Shown: positions 1-4,989, numbered from the stretch's first letter. The stretch is 5,797 nt of DNA from Caldilineae bacterium (GCA_003694905.1 RFJM01000093.1:1-5797); one strand, 5' to 3'. Numbers and translations are program-made. The notes: a model not told the origin generated them from the letters alone.

Positions 1-20
1 GACATGCTGGAAAGCATGTC
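1..20 (+). repeat. GGAA-loop hairpin, copy 1
   Basis: GACATGCT (1-8) and AGCATGTC (13-20) form a perfect 8-bp stem closed by the tetraloop GGAA. The window begins at the first stem base, so the stem may be longer; the second copy has a ninth pair. Confidence 0.85.
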
Positions 21-62
21 CCACAAAGTGCCTGCGCAGCTTCGCCTTGGGCAAAAACGTAG

Positions 63-82
63 GGCAGACTTTCCAGTCTGCC
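63..82 (-). repeat. GGAA-loop hairpin with a different stem
   Basis: GGCAGACT (63-70) and AGTCTGCC (75-82) form a perfect 8-bp stem. Read on the minus strand, the loop is GGAA and the centre is CTGGAAAG, the same core as in the hairpins on either side. The outer six base pairs differ completely but remain fully complementary. Confidence 0.85.
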
Positions 83-83
83 A

Positions 84-105
84 GGACATGCTGGAAAGCA
101 TGTCC
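84..105 (+). repeat. GGAA-loop hairpin, copy 2
   Basis: This has the same stem and GGAA loop as the hairpin at 1-20, extended by one G-C pair (84 with 105) to 9 bp. It starts two bases after the 63-82 hairpin, so the two could stack on each other if single-stranded. Confidence 0.85.
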
Positions 106-145
106 CACAAAGTGCCTGCGCAGCTTCGTGTTGGGCAAGAACGTA

Positions 146-250
146 CGGTCGCCATGGTGTAAAGTCGCAAGGAAAGGGTCGTTCTGGTTCTACCGACCAA
201 CTTGATAAAGTCTCGTACAGCCCGCGACCTTGGGCCTCGTATTTCGGACG
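146..250. other. Non-coding stretch downstream of the propeller gene
   Basis: This is the 3' flank of the three-gene unit (minus strand). I see no coding potential and no convincing intrinsic terminator. The only structure is a weak 5-bp inverted repeat, GGTCG (177-181) with CGACC (194-198), without a T-run. Transcription may end in the hairpin cluster at 1-105. Confidence 0.5.
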
Positions 251-1255
251 CTACTCGCGCAGCAAGACCATCCGACCGACACGGCCAAGGTTGAAAGGCA
301 AACAGCGCCAGGTGTCGCCGTAGTCGCTGGAGTGCCAGACCTGGCCGTTGCTCAGCCCGGCGTAGACATGCCCGGGCGCCTGGGAGTCGGTAAGCAAGGT
401 GTACGCCAGATGATGCATGGGCTGGGGTAGTCCGCCGCTCAGCTTCTCCCAGGCCGCGCCGCCGGCCTTGCGGAAAATGTAGCTGTTGGCCGCGCCGTCC
501 ACATGCGCCTGGGGGACGCCCTTCCAGCCTAGCGGCCCGGCCGAGATGTACCACACCTCGGGTCGGGCGGGGTCGGCCGCGCAGGCCCAGCCGTAGCGCC
601 GGTCCAGGCCCTCGCGCGGTCGCTCCCAGGTGAGGCCACCGTCTCGCGACACGGCCGCGCCCCCTCCGCCGGCCTCGTATACCCAGTTGCCGTTGCTGGA
701 ATGGAAGATGAGGGTATGACAATCGCGGATCGCGCCCTTGCGGTGGTTCGACCACGTTCGGCCGCCGTCTTCGCTGCGCACCACCGCGCCGAATTCGATC
801 CCGGCCACCAACACATCGGGGTCGGCGGGCGAGATCGCCAGGCCCATGACATAGGCCCGCCAGTCAGGCGGCTCGGCCGGAGAACGCCAGAAGCGCCGGC
901 CGCGGATGCGCCGAAATCCCTCCAACTCCCTCCAGCTTCGACCGCCATCCTCGCTCTTGAACACCGCGGGCGGCTTCGTGCCCGCATAGATCACGCCCGG
1001 CAGGTGGGGGCTGACGGCCAGGGACTTGACGATGTGGCCTTCCATGCCCGCGGGTCGCCAGGTGAGGCCGCGGTCGTCGGAGCAGAGCGCGCCGTTGTGG
1101 GTTCCCGCGTATACCCGGCCGGGATGGAATGGGTCAACGGCCAGGCAGGAGACTCGATCACCGAGGTCATGTTGGGTTACGTTCCATGTCCCACCGGGAC
1201 CGCGCTCCGCGCGCGTGACGCCCGCGTCATGCGCGTTGAGAAAGACGCCTTTCAT
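251..1255 (-). CDS. Seven-bladed Asp-box (BNR/sialidase-fold) beta-propeller protein
   Basis: The product is 334 aa and made almost entirely of repeats ending in the Asp-box S-x-D-x-G-x-T/S-W. Clear boxes begin at Ser59, Ser101, Ser161, Ser203 and Ser309. Degenerate ones end at Trp24 and Trp269. The seven boxes suggest seven blades, and most are preceded by a YAG/VAG strand (residues 49-51, 90-92, 150-152, 298-300). Proteins of this kind are usually annotated as WD40/YVTN/BNR-like or exo-alpha-sialidase-like. The Asp-box is structural, and no sialidase catalytic Arg triad can be assigned, so I do not call an enzyme. There is no signal peptide or membrane segment, so it appears cytoplasmic, which is less usual for this fold. 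The start ATG overlaps the upstream stop (ATGA, 1255-1252), with only a weak AAGGGG 10 nt upstream, fitting translational coupling. It is the last gene of the unit. Confidence 0.88.
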   Translation of the reverse strand: MKGVFLNAHDAGVTRAERGPGGTWNVTQHDLGDRVSCLAVDPFHPGRVYAGTHNGALCSDDRGLTWRPAGMEGHIVKSLAVSPHLPGVIYAGTKPPAVFKSEDGGRSWRELEGFRRIRGRRFWRSPAEPPDWRAYVMGLAISPADPDVLVAGIEFGAVVRSEDGGRTWSNHRKGAIRDCHTLIFHSSNGNWVYEAGGGGAAVSRDGGLTWERPREGLDRRYGWACAADPARPEVWYISAGPLGWKGVPQAHVDGAANSYIFRKAGGAAWEKLSGGLPQPMHHLAYTLLTDSQAPGHVYAGLSNGQVWHSSDYGDTWRCLPFNLGRVGRMVLLRE

Positions 1256-1923
1256 GGGGACACCACCCCTTCGGCCGCCAGGCCCTTTCTCTCAAGCAGG
1301 GCGAACACCGCCAGGAAGACCGCATCCAGGAGCAGGATGTAGCCGAAGAACTCCGCCACCATCCACCAACCCTGGCCGGGGATGCCGACCAGCCCGATGA
1401 TGGCGACGTTCATGCCCAGCAGCAGCATCAGCAGCGTGGACGCGAGCAGGAGGGCAGCCAGTTGCACGCGGCCACGGGCCCTGAACAGCCACGCGGCCGT
1501 GAGGCTCGTCAAGACGATGAAGACCATGACCAGCGGGAATCCCCGGGCCGTGAGCTCGGGCGGAGGAGGGCCGCCCGCCAGCAGGGCCGCCATGCTGATC
1601 ACCGGTTCGAAGATCATCACCGAGGCCGCGGCCAGCAGCAGAAACGCGGCGTCGTAAAACAGGTTGTAGGCCAGCCAGCTACTCAGCGTGGGCCGCTCGA
1701 ACATGAGCCCATAACTCCACCCCAGGCCGGCGCCGCAGGCCGCACCCGCGGCCGCCATGATGGGGAACGAGAGCCAGATGTTGTTGATGAAAAGCTGATG
1801 GGCGAGGGTGAAGGCCAGGACGCTTACCACGCCTGCGATGGCGCCTGAGCGAACGAAATGACCTGGAGAGTAGGCAGGAGGGCTATCGCGTCCTGGATTT
1901 GTAAGTTGAGCGTGAGGTTTCAT
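1252..1923 (-). CDS. Six-helix integral membrane protein, function unknown
   Basis: The product is 223 aa. I chose the ATG at 1923 because the sequence AAGGAAA lies just upstream and the start overlaps the NmrA-like stop as ATGA. The same frame is open to 2094, but that extension lies inside the upstream gene and reads as an Arg/Ser-rich non-membrane segment. After a polar 23-residue N-terminus there are about six hydrophobic helices: roughly 24-45, 50-73, 83-106, 128-148, 153-178 and 187-210. A Gly/Ala-rich second helix (AAAGAACGAGLGW, 57-69) and a PPPPE segment (119-123) before helix four stand out. I do not recognise a family, and no catalytic or transport motif is visible. It sits between the dehydrogenase-like and propeller genes, overlapping both by 4 nt, so it is probably made together with them. 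Confidence 0.8.
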   Translation of the reverse strand: MKPHAQLTNPGRDSPPAYSPGHFVRSGAIAGVVSVLAFTLAHQLFINNIWLSFPIMAAAGAACGAGLGWSYGLMFERPTLSSWLAYNLFYDAAFLLLAAASVMIFEPVISMAALLAGGPPPPELTARGFPLVMVFIVLTSLTAAWLFRARGRVQLAALLLASTLLMLLLGMNVAIIGLVGIPGQGWWMVAEFFGYILLLDAVFLAVFALLERKGLAAEGVVSP

Positions 1924-2846
1924 GTGGAAACTTTCCTTGGCGCGACTCGAGCTTGAGGTGAGGCGCTTCCGCGGTTTTGCTTCATTTTCAGCCAACTCTC
2001 GACATCCAGCATGTCGGGACATACGGCCAGCGAATTTTCTCGGATGTGCTGAAGTCCCTGTGGCCCCACGTCGGCGATCCAATGCTTCATCCACTCAAAC
2101 ATGATGATGAGCTCGTCCCCCGCCATTTTGCGAAAGAGCCACTGCGGGAGAGGAATCCGGAACGGCTTCTTCCCGCTGACAGCCCTGAAAATCTCTCGGC
2201 ATTCGCCCAACGTCTTCGCGTCGCCGCACAAGATCAGCTCGCGGCCAATCCAATCCTCCGGGTTTTCGAAGATGTTGGCGTTGGTGATGCCGATATCCCG
2301 AACAGCGACCCAGGGAAAGGGCGCGTCCCAGCCCAGGATTTTGGGTGCTATGCCCCAGATGCCCACGGGCGGGAAGAATTCTTTTTCGGTCATCAGTTCC
2401 ATGAAAGGCACGGGGCGAACAGCCGTGAACGGAATCCCCAATGCTTGCATGTACTTTTCGATGACGATTTTGTTGTCGAAGTGGGGAACGCCCGAATGGT
2501 CATCCCCCACGCCCGCCGAGGCGAACACCAGATGTTCCACCCCGGCCGAGCGGGCGGCATCGGCCACATGTTTGCCCTGCCGCACTTCCCCTTCGGGTCC
2601 GCTTATCTGCCAGTTCTGAACGCTGAGCACGCGACGGAAGCCATCGAAGACGCGCTCAAGCGAAACGGGGTCATCCATGTCGCCCTGTACGACTTCTGCT
2701 CCCAAGGCGGCCAGCTCGCGCGCCTTTTCGCTCTGCGGGTTGCGCGTCACGGCTCGCACATGCCAACCGCGTTTCAACATTTCGCGGGCGGTCGCGCCGC
2801 CGACGTTGCCTGTGGCGCCGAAGATCAACACGCGTTTATCGCTCAT
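1920..2846 (-). CDS. NmrA/HSCARG-type NAD(P)-binding atypical short-chain dehydrogenase-like protein
   Basis: The product is 308 aa, the normal length for the family. The N-terminal Rossmann motif is GATGNVG at residues 10-16 (GxxGxxG), after the strand KRVLIF. Arg35 of VTRNP (33-37) follows the second strand, where family members commonly contact the NADP phosphate. GAEVVQGDMDD (49-59) is the typical third-strand segment. HLVFASA (105-111), HFDNK with IVIEKYM (122-133) and TAVRP with VPFMEL (141-151) match the order seen in HSCARG-like proteins (AHFDGK...VEEY...TSVR). The classical SDR catalytic YxxxK is absent, as usual for NmrA proteins, so it may sense redox cofactor or act on an unknown quinone or sugar-like substrate. 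The start at 2846 has GGAG 7 nt upstream; a longer start at 2882 has no ribosome site. It is the first gene of the three-gene unit. Confidence 0.9.
   Translation of the reverse strand: MSDKRVLIFGATGNVGGATAREMLKRGWHVRAVTRNPQSEKARELAALGAEVVQGDMDDPVSLERVFDGFRRVLSVQNWQISGPEGEVRQGKHVADAARSAGVEHLVFASAGVGDDHSGVPHFDNKIVIEKYMQALGIPFTAVRPVPFMELMTEKEFFPPVGIWGIAPKILGWDAPFPWVAVRDIGITNANIFENPEDWIGRELILCGDAKTLGECREIFRAVSGKKPFRIPLPQWLFRKMAGDELIIMFEWMKHWIADVGPQGLQHIRENSLAVCPDMLDVESWLKMKQNRGSASPQARVAPRKVST
1932..1938 (-). promoter_or_regulatory. Ribosome binding site for the six-helix membrane protein
   Basis: The minus strand reads AAGGAAA with 8 nt to the ATG at 1923. It lies within the last codons of the NmrA-like gene and decides the start over the longer open frame to 2094. 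Confidence 0.65.
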
Positions 2847-2853
2847 TCCTTTA

Positions 2854-2857
2854 CTCC
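2854..2857 (-). promoter_or_regulatory. Ribosome binding site for the NmrA-like gene
   Basis: GGAG on the minus strand, 7 nt from the ATG at 2846. It decides the start in favour of the 308-residue form, whose second strand-forming segment begins at residue 4. No clear -35/-10 pair could be picked out between here and 2904. Confidence 0.75.
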
Positions 2858-2896
2858 ATATGACATCAATCGTTTTGGCCATGCTATGGGAGGCCA

Positions 2897-2950
2897 GACG
2901 ATGGGACGATAAGACGATAGGGTCTCGCAGCAGTCCATCGTCTTATCGTC
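2897..2950. repeat. Inverted array of GACGAT octamers (long hairpin)
   Basis: The plus strand has three GACGAT units in exact 8-nt phase (2897, 2905, 2913), as GACGATGG, GACGATAA and GACGATAG. After an 18-nt spacer, two inverted units follow in the same phase (2937-2950). GACGATAAGACGAT (2905-2918) and ATCGTCTTATCGTC (2937-2950) are perfectly complementary over 14 bp. The element lies between the lipoprotein stop and the NmrA-like start. It could end lipoprotein transcription, though no T-run follows, or be a repetitive palindrome or a protein-binding site upstream of the NmrA unit. Confidence 0.85.
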
Positions 2951-3000
2951 TCCAAGGTGACGGTTGGGTGATGGCCCGCATTTAAGTCCCCGCAAGCCGT

Positions 3001-3438
3001 CTACGCTTCACAGGCCGCCGCGGGGTCGCTGAACCAGAAGTGAACCGTCCAGTGCTCGAACTCCATGCCCGGGTGACCCTGTTCCAGATGCTCCCAGGGT
3101 GGCGCGGGCTGCTCGCTCAGGCTTTCCAGCTCGACGCCGATGAGCCGGCCCGCGGGGTTGAACAGCAGCACGAGCGGGCTGGGCTGTTCCCCGGCCATCT
3201 TGATGAAGTGCCGTCCCATCTGGGGTACACACTGGCCGGGGTCGACATCGATCCAGCCCTGGGCCAGCGCTTCGCTTTCCCCGGTGGGCAGGTTGTCGAA
3301 TGCGCCGTAGGTAGCCACGACGCGATCGCCAATGGCAGCCGGAGCAGCCGGGGGCGGAGGTACGCTGCAAGCAGCCAGGATCAGGGCCAGCAGTACTCCG
3401 GCGAGGAGCAGGAGCGGGAAACGGGTCTTGTTCAACAT
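3001..3438 (-). CDS. Small lipoprotein of unknown function
   Basis: The product is 145 aa. A Lys/Arg-bearing N-terminus (MLNKTR) leads to a long Leu/Ala hydrophobic stretch and the lipobox LAAC at 21-24. Signal peptidase II cleavage would leave Cys24 as the lipidated residue, with a Pro/Ala-rich linker (25-35) and a mature domain of about 110 residues on the outside of the membrane. The mature part has two cysteines (70 and 143, a possible disulfide) and five histidines (77, 117, 122, 129, 133), the last two in HWTVH. CVPQMGRH (70-77) faintly recalls the TTHB210-like (DUF5602) group of small secreted proteins, but I cannot confirm this from memory. The start has AAGGAG 7 nt upstream (3446-3451). 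It is a single gene between two palindrome-bearing gaps. Lipoprotein call firm, function open. Confidence 0.85.
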   Translation of the reverse strand: MLNKTRFPLLLLAGVLLALILAACSVPPPPAAPAAIGDRVVATYGAFDNLPTGESEALAQGWIDVDPGQCVPQMGRHFIKMAGEQPSPLVLLFNPAGRLIGVELESLSEQPAPPWEHLEQGHPGMEFEHWTVHFWFSDPAAACEA

Positions 3439-3445
3439 GGTGCAT

Positions 3446-3451
3446 CTCCTT
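3446..3451 (-). promoter_or_regulatory. Ribosome binding site for the lipoprotein gene
   Basis: AAGGAG on the minus strand, 7 nt from the ATG at 3438, a near-ideal site. The 86 nt further upstream (3452-3537) are where its promoter should lie, but I could not find a convincing -35/-10 pair. Confidence 0.75.
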
Positions 3452-3537
3452 GTGGGATGTGCGCAGAAAAAGGTAAGAGAATTGGTAGAGTCGTCCTGAA
3501 ATCACATGAGTCTGACCAAAACAAGTTGGCCTCTTCA

Positions 3538-3635
3538 CCCTTGCGAAGGTTTGAAGGCTACTCAGCCTCCCAGATCGCCGCTGCCAGCAGGGGACTTGCC
3601 CCTTTTTCAAGGCTTCTCTGAAACCTTCGCAAGGG
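3538..3635. repeat. 98-nt element bounded by perfect 15-nt inverted repeats
   Basis: CCCTTGCGAAGGTTT (3538-3552) and AAACCTTCGCAAGGG (3621-3635) are exactly complementary. Each arm is itself a small hairpin (CCTT-GCG-AAGG). Inside are an AGGGG-ACTTG-CCCCT hairpin (3589-3603), a GGCT-ACTC-AGCC hairpin (3556-3567), and an imperfect direct repeat matching at 12 of 14 bases (3550-3563 and 3605-3618). The element fills most of the gap between the four-helix membrane protein stop and the lipoprotein start and encodes nothing. It resembles a small non-autonomous palindromic repeat, and may also act as a transcription barrier after 3649. Confidence 0.85.
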
Positions 3636-3648
3636 TTTGCAACACAAA

Positions 3649-4143
3649 TCACATCACCATGCCGATGACGGCGATGATCATCAGTACGCCGGCGATACGT
3701 GTGCCCAGAGCGATGCGGGCCTGGTGGGCCTGCATTTGCCCCATCTGTGCGGGCGAGGGCGGGCCGTTCTGGGCTGCAAGCTCGGCCCCCAGCGCGACCA
3801 GTTGTTTAACCGCGCGGTTCTGGAAGGCAAAGCCCGTGATGACCGCCAGAAAGCCCGCCAGCGCGCCCAGGGTCAGGGGCAGTCTGGCCCCGAACATGAT
3901 CCCGGGGTCGAAGCCGTATAGCCGCCAGTACATGAGCAATCCCGCCAGGACGGTGAGGATCCCGGAAAGGGCGATGACCTGCGGGAAGCGTGTGGTGCCG
4001 GCGAGCAACTGCATGACCTGGCCGCCGGCCTGTCCGGCCCGCTGAATCACCGGTTCCAGAAAGAACAACATGAAGAGCGTCGTTCCCATCCAGAAGATGG
4101 CAGAAAAGATGTGGATGAAGCGCAGAAGTGTGGTGAAGTCCAT
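3649..4143 (-). CDS. Four-helix integral membrane protein (possibly CopD/DUF2269/DUF4149-like)
   Basis: The product is 164 aa. AGGAG sits 7 nt before the ATG at 4143. The frame is open to 4404 without a methionine-led coding look, so the shorter start is preferred. Four hydrophobic helices lie at about 6-29, 53-75, 86-107 and 146-164. The first contains RFIHIFSAIFWMGTTLF (8-24). A His followed by an aromatic/Trp-Gly pair in helix one is typical of small CopD-like and DUF2269/DUF4149-like membrane proteins, where such histidines can bind heme or metal; here that role is only a guess. A polar Gln/Ala-rich segment (118-143) links helices three and four, and the protein ends directly after the last helix. 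It is transcribed alone, flanked by non-coding gaps of 210 and 507 nt. Confidence 0.8.
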   Translation of the reverse strand: MDFTTLLRFIHIFSAIFWMGTTLFMLFFLEPVIQRAGQAGGQVMQLLAGTTRFPQVIALSGILTVLAGLLMYWRLYGFDPGIMFGARLPLTLGALAGFLAVITGFAFQNRAVKQLVALGAELAAQNGPPSPAQMGQMQAHQARIALGTRIAGVLMIIAVIGMVM

Positions 4144-4150
4144 TGGATTA

Positions 4151-4155
4151 CTCCT
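4151..4155 (-). promoter_or_regulatory. Ribosome binding site for the four-helix membrane protein
   Basis: AGGAG on the minus strand, 7 nt from the ATG at 4143. This rules out the upstream extension of the frame to 4404, which has low-complexity, non-membrane content. Confidence 0.75.
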
Positions 4156-4189
4156 GGTTGAATTGTTGCAGGGACATTTCGGACTTGAA

Positions 4190-4249
4190 CTTTCGGAGTT
4201 TGGAATTTGGATTTGAGATTGCCGAGCTTCCCGATTCGCAATCCGAAAG
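4190..4249. repeat. Split inverted repeat around the heptamer run
   Basis: The contiguous arm GCAATCCGAAAG (4238-4249) pairs in two parts with CTTTCGGA (4190-4197) and GATTGC (4217-4222). The heptamer units fall in the gap between the two halves of the left arm, as if they had been inserted into or expanded within an older palindrome. Confidence 0.45.
4195..4215. repeat. Three degenerate heptamer units (GGANTTT type)
   Basis: GGAGTTT, GGAATTT and GGATTTG follow one another in exact 7-nt phase. On the minus strand this is an AAATTCC-type heptamer run placed about 50-70 nt upstream of the four-helix protein start. It is the most AT-rich patch of the window. Confidence 0.6.
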
Positions 4250-4433
4250 CTGAACTGCTCACCGAGCGGTGGCGCACCCGCTGCTCGCCTTCTGCTCACC
4301 CACCACTCGTCACCGGCGGCAACGACAGCATTGCTCTCCTGGTTGGACTTGAGTGTTGCAGAAGGGTATTGGCAATTCTCTTGCGCTTGCCTTCCATCAT
4401 ACATTCCCCCATTCCCGCTGTCATGAGGCGGGC

Positions 4434-4462
4434 GTCCCGACCTGCCGGGACTTATTGTCCCG
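4434..4462. repeat. Two mutually exclusive GTCCCG/CGGGAC hairpins
   Basis: GTCCCG at 4434-4439 and again at 4457-4462 can each pair with the single CGGGAC at 4446-4451. The loops are 6 nt (ACCTGC) and 5 nt (TTATT). Only one hairpin can form at a time, an arrangement also seen in switch-like leaders, but here it is about 290 nt from the next gene start. Confidence 0.65.
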
Positions 4463-4497
4463 ATCTCCGGTCCTACGAGTCATGCCGACATCGGTAA

Positions 4498-4513
4498 GGC
4501 ACAACGCTGTGCC
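4498..4513. repeat. GGCACA/TGTGCC hairpin
   Basis: A perfect 6-bp stem (4498-4503 with 4508-4513) with the 4-nt loop ACGC. A smaller CCGA-CA-TCGG palindrome lies just beside it at 4485-4494. Confidence 0.6.
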
Positions 4514-4534
4514 GTGTTCTTGTACACCTCGGGC

Positions 4535-4557
4535 GCGCGGCCAAGGGACGGCCGCGC
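4535..4557. repeat. All-GC hairpin GCGCGGCC/GGCCGCGC
   Basis: A perfect 8-bp stem made only of G and C (4535-4542 with 4550-4557), closed by the 7-nt loop AAGGGAC. It has no T-run in either direction, so it looks more like a repetitive palindrome than an intrinsic terminator. Confidence 0.7.
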
Positions 4558-4606
4558 CTCCTTGCTTCCCTGTCCGCACTACTCCACGCGATGCCGCCGC
4601 GAATGA

Positions 4607-4641
4607 CGCCCCCCTTCCCCGGTCGAATGGGAAGAGGGGCG
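4607..4641 (-). terminator. Terminator-like hairpin after the EthD-like gene
   Basis: CGCCCCCCTTCCC (4607-4619) and GGGAAGAGGGGCG (4629-4641) pair at 12 of 13 positions around a 9-nt loop. In the direction of transcription the stem starts 9 nt after the TAG at 4651. The tract after it is TCATTC rather than a run of T, so termination may be weak or Rho-assisted. Confidence 0.55.
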
Positions 4642-4650
4642 CCGGCGTGC

Positions 4651-4977
4651 CTACTGCTCCTTGACCTCGGTCAGAACCTCTTCCGAGATCAGGAATAGCG
4701 GATCGGCTATGAGCTTGAGCGACTCGGCGAGATTCGCCTGATAGTCAGGGTCGAAGAAAGCCTTGCGGAAGGTCTCCATATCCGGGAAATAGGCCTCGGT
4801 CATGTAGCGGTAGGGGAGACCCTCCTGCTGCCAGGCCTCCTTCACGATGTAGAAGTCGCTCTTAATCACCCCCGGTATCGACATATTCTCTTCTTGATGT
4901 TCGGTCGTGCGCCAGCGGATGAACTCCTCGTGGTCGGCACCGGGGGGGAGGTTGTAGAGCACCGTCAGTTTGACCAT
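4651..4977 (-). CDS. EthD-like dimeric alpha/beta-barrel (ferredoxin-like) protein
   Basis: The product is 108 aa, the usual size of EthD-domain proteins (about 100). The N-terminal strand VKLTVLYNLPPG (2-13) is followed by the helix EEFIRWRTTEHQE (17-29), with His27 at the conserved EthD position, then IPGV (34-37) and a second strand DFYIVKEAW (41-49). The second half has YMTEAYFPDMETFRKAF (58-74), a repeat of the strand-helix unit. Family members are small dimers with an open pocket. A few act in degradation of ethers or cyclise polyketides, most are uncharacterised, and no specific substrate can be inferred here. The start is set by AAAGGAG (4984-4990), 6 nt from the ATG; this site shares its first A with the stop codon of the peptidase gene, pointing to coupled expression. 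Confidence 0.85.
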   Translation of the reverse strand: MVKLTVLYNLPPGADHEEFIRWRTTEHQEENMSIPGVIKSDFYIVKEAWQQEGLPYRYMTEAYFPDMETFRKAFFDPDYQANLAESLKLIADPLFLISEEVLTEVKEQ

Positions 4978-4989
4978 GGCTCGCTCCTT

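Larger units (their letters stand above)
1..145. repeat. 84-nt tandem direct repeat, cut by the window edge
   Basis: Positions 1-61 and 85-145 match at 58 of 61 bases. The differences are at 45/129, 46/130 and 55/139. The 23 bases between the copies (62-84) hold a separate hairpin. The unit therefore has a period of 84 nt, and a further copy may lie left of the window. Each copy begins with a perfect hairpin and also contains the 8-nt palindrome CTGCGCAG (32-39 and 116-123). The repeat lies downstream of the beta-propeller gene, in non-coding DNA. No transposase or terminal target duplication is visible. Confidence 0.9.
4144..4650. other. Gene-free 507-nt intergenic region rich in hairpins
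   Basis: No frame here looks coding: the open frames on both strands are short and Arg/Pro/Ser-rich, lack ribosome sites, and overlap hairpins. The region serves as the 3' end of the EthD-like gene and the upstream region of the four-helix membrane protein. It contains a heptamer repeat, a split inverted repeat, a pair of alternative GTCCCG/CGGGAC hairpins, two further hairpins and a terminator-like stem, listed separately. The part from about 4264 to 4430 shows no clear structure beyond an imperfect GAGCGG/CCGCTGCTC pairing near 4264-4285. Confidence 0.6.

Noticed and set aside
1..145. CRISPR array
   Set aside because: There are only two repeats, 61 nt long with mismatches, and the 23-nt spacer-like segment is itself a hairpin sharing its core with the repeats. 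No cas gene is present.
701..1342. Long plus-strand open frame of 213 codons
   Set aside because: It is antisense to the propeller gene, whose Asp-box repeats are unmistakable. The plus-strand product is Arg/Ala/Pro-rich without a recognisable motif or ribosome site.
1924..2094. N-terminal extension of the six-helix membrane protein
   Set aside because: It lies wholly inside the upstream gene, is Arg/Ser-rich, and the ATG at 1923 has AAGGAAA and an ATGA overlap.
2847..2882. Start of the NmrA-like gene 12 codons further upstream
   Set aside because: No ribosome site precedes 2882, whereas GGAG lies 7 nt before 2846, and the family normally begins a few residues before the GxxGxxG strand.
1977..2912. 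Plus-strand open frame of 311 codons
   Set aside because: It is antisense to the NmrA-like gene, which has a complete Rossmann motif and a good ribosome site. The antisense product has no coherent family features.
3452..3537. Sigma-70 promoter for the lipoprotein gene
   Set aside because: TTGTTT and TTGGTC on the minus strand resemble -35 boxes, but no acceptable -10 box follows at 16-18 nt.
3589..3607. Plus-strand intrinsic terminator (AGGGG/CCCCT stem followed by five T)
   Set aside because: It has a suitable shape, but no plus-strand gene lies upstream of it. It is better explained as an inner hairpin of the 98-nt element.
4144..4404. N-terminal extension of the four-helix membrane protein
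   Set aside because: AGGAG 7 nt before the ATG at 4143 marks the real start. The extension runs through the heptamer and hairpin region.
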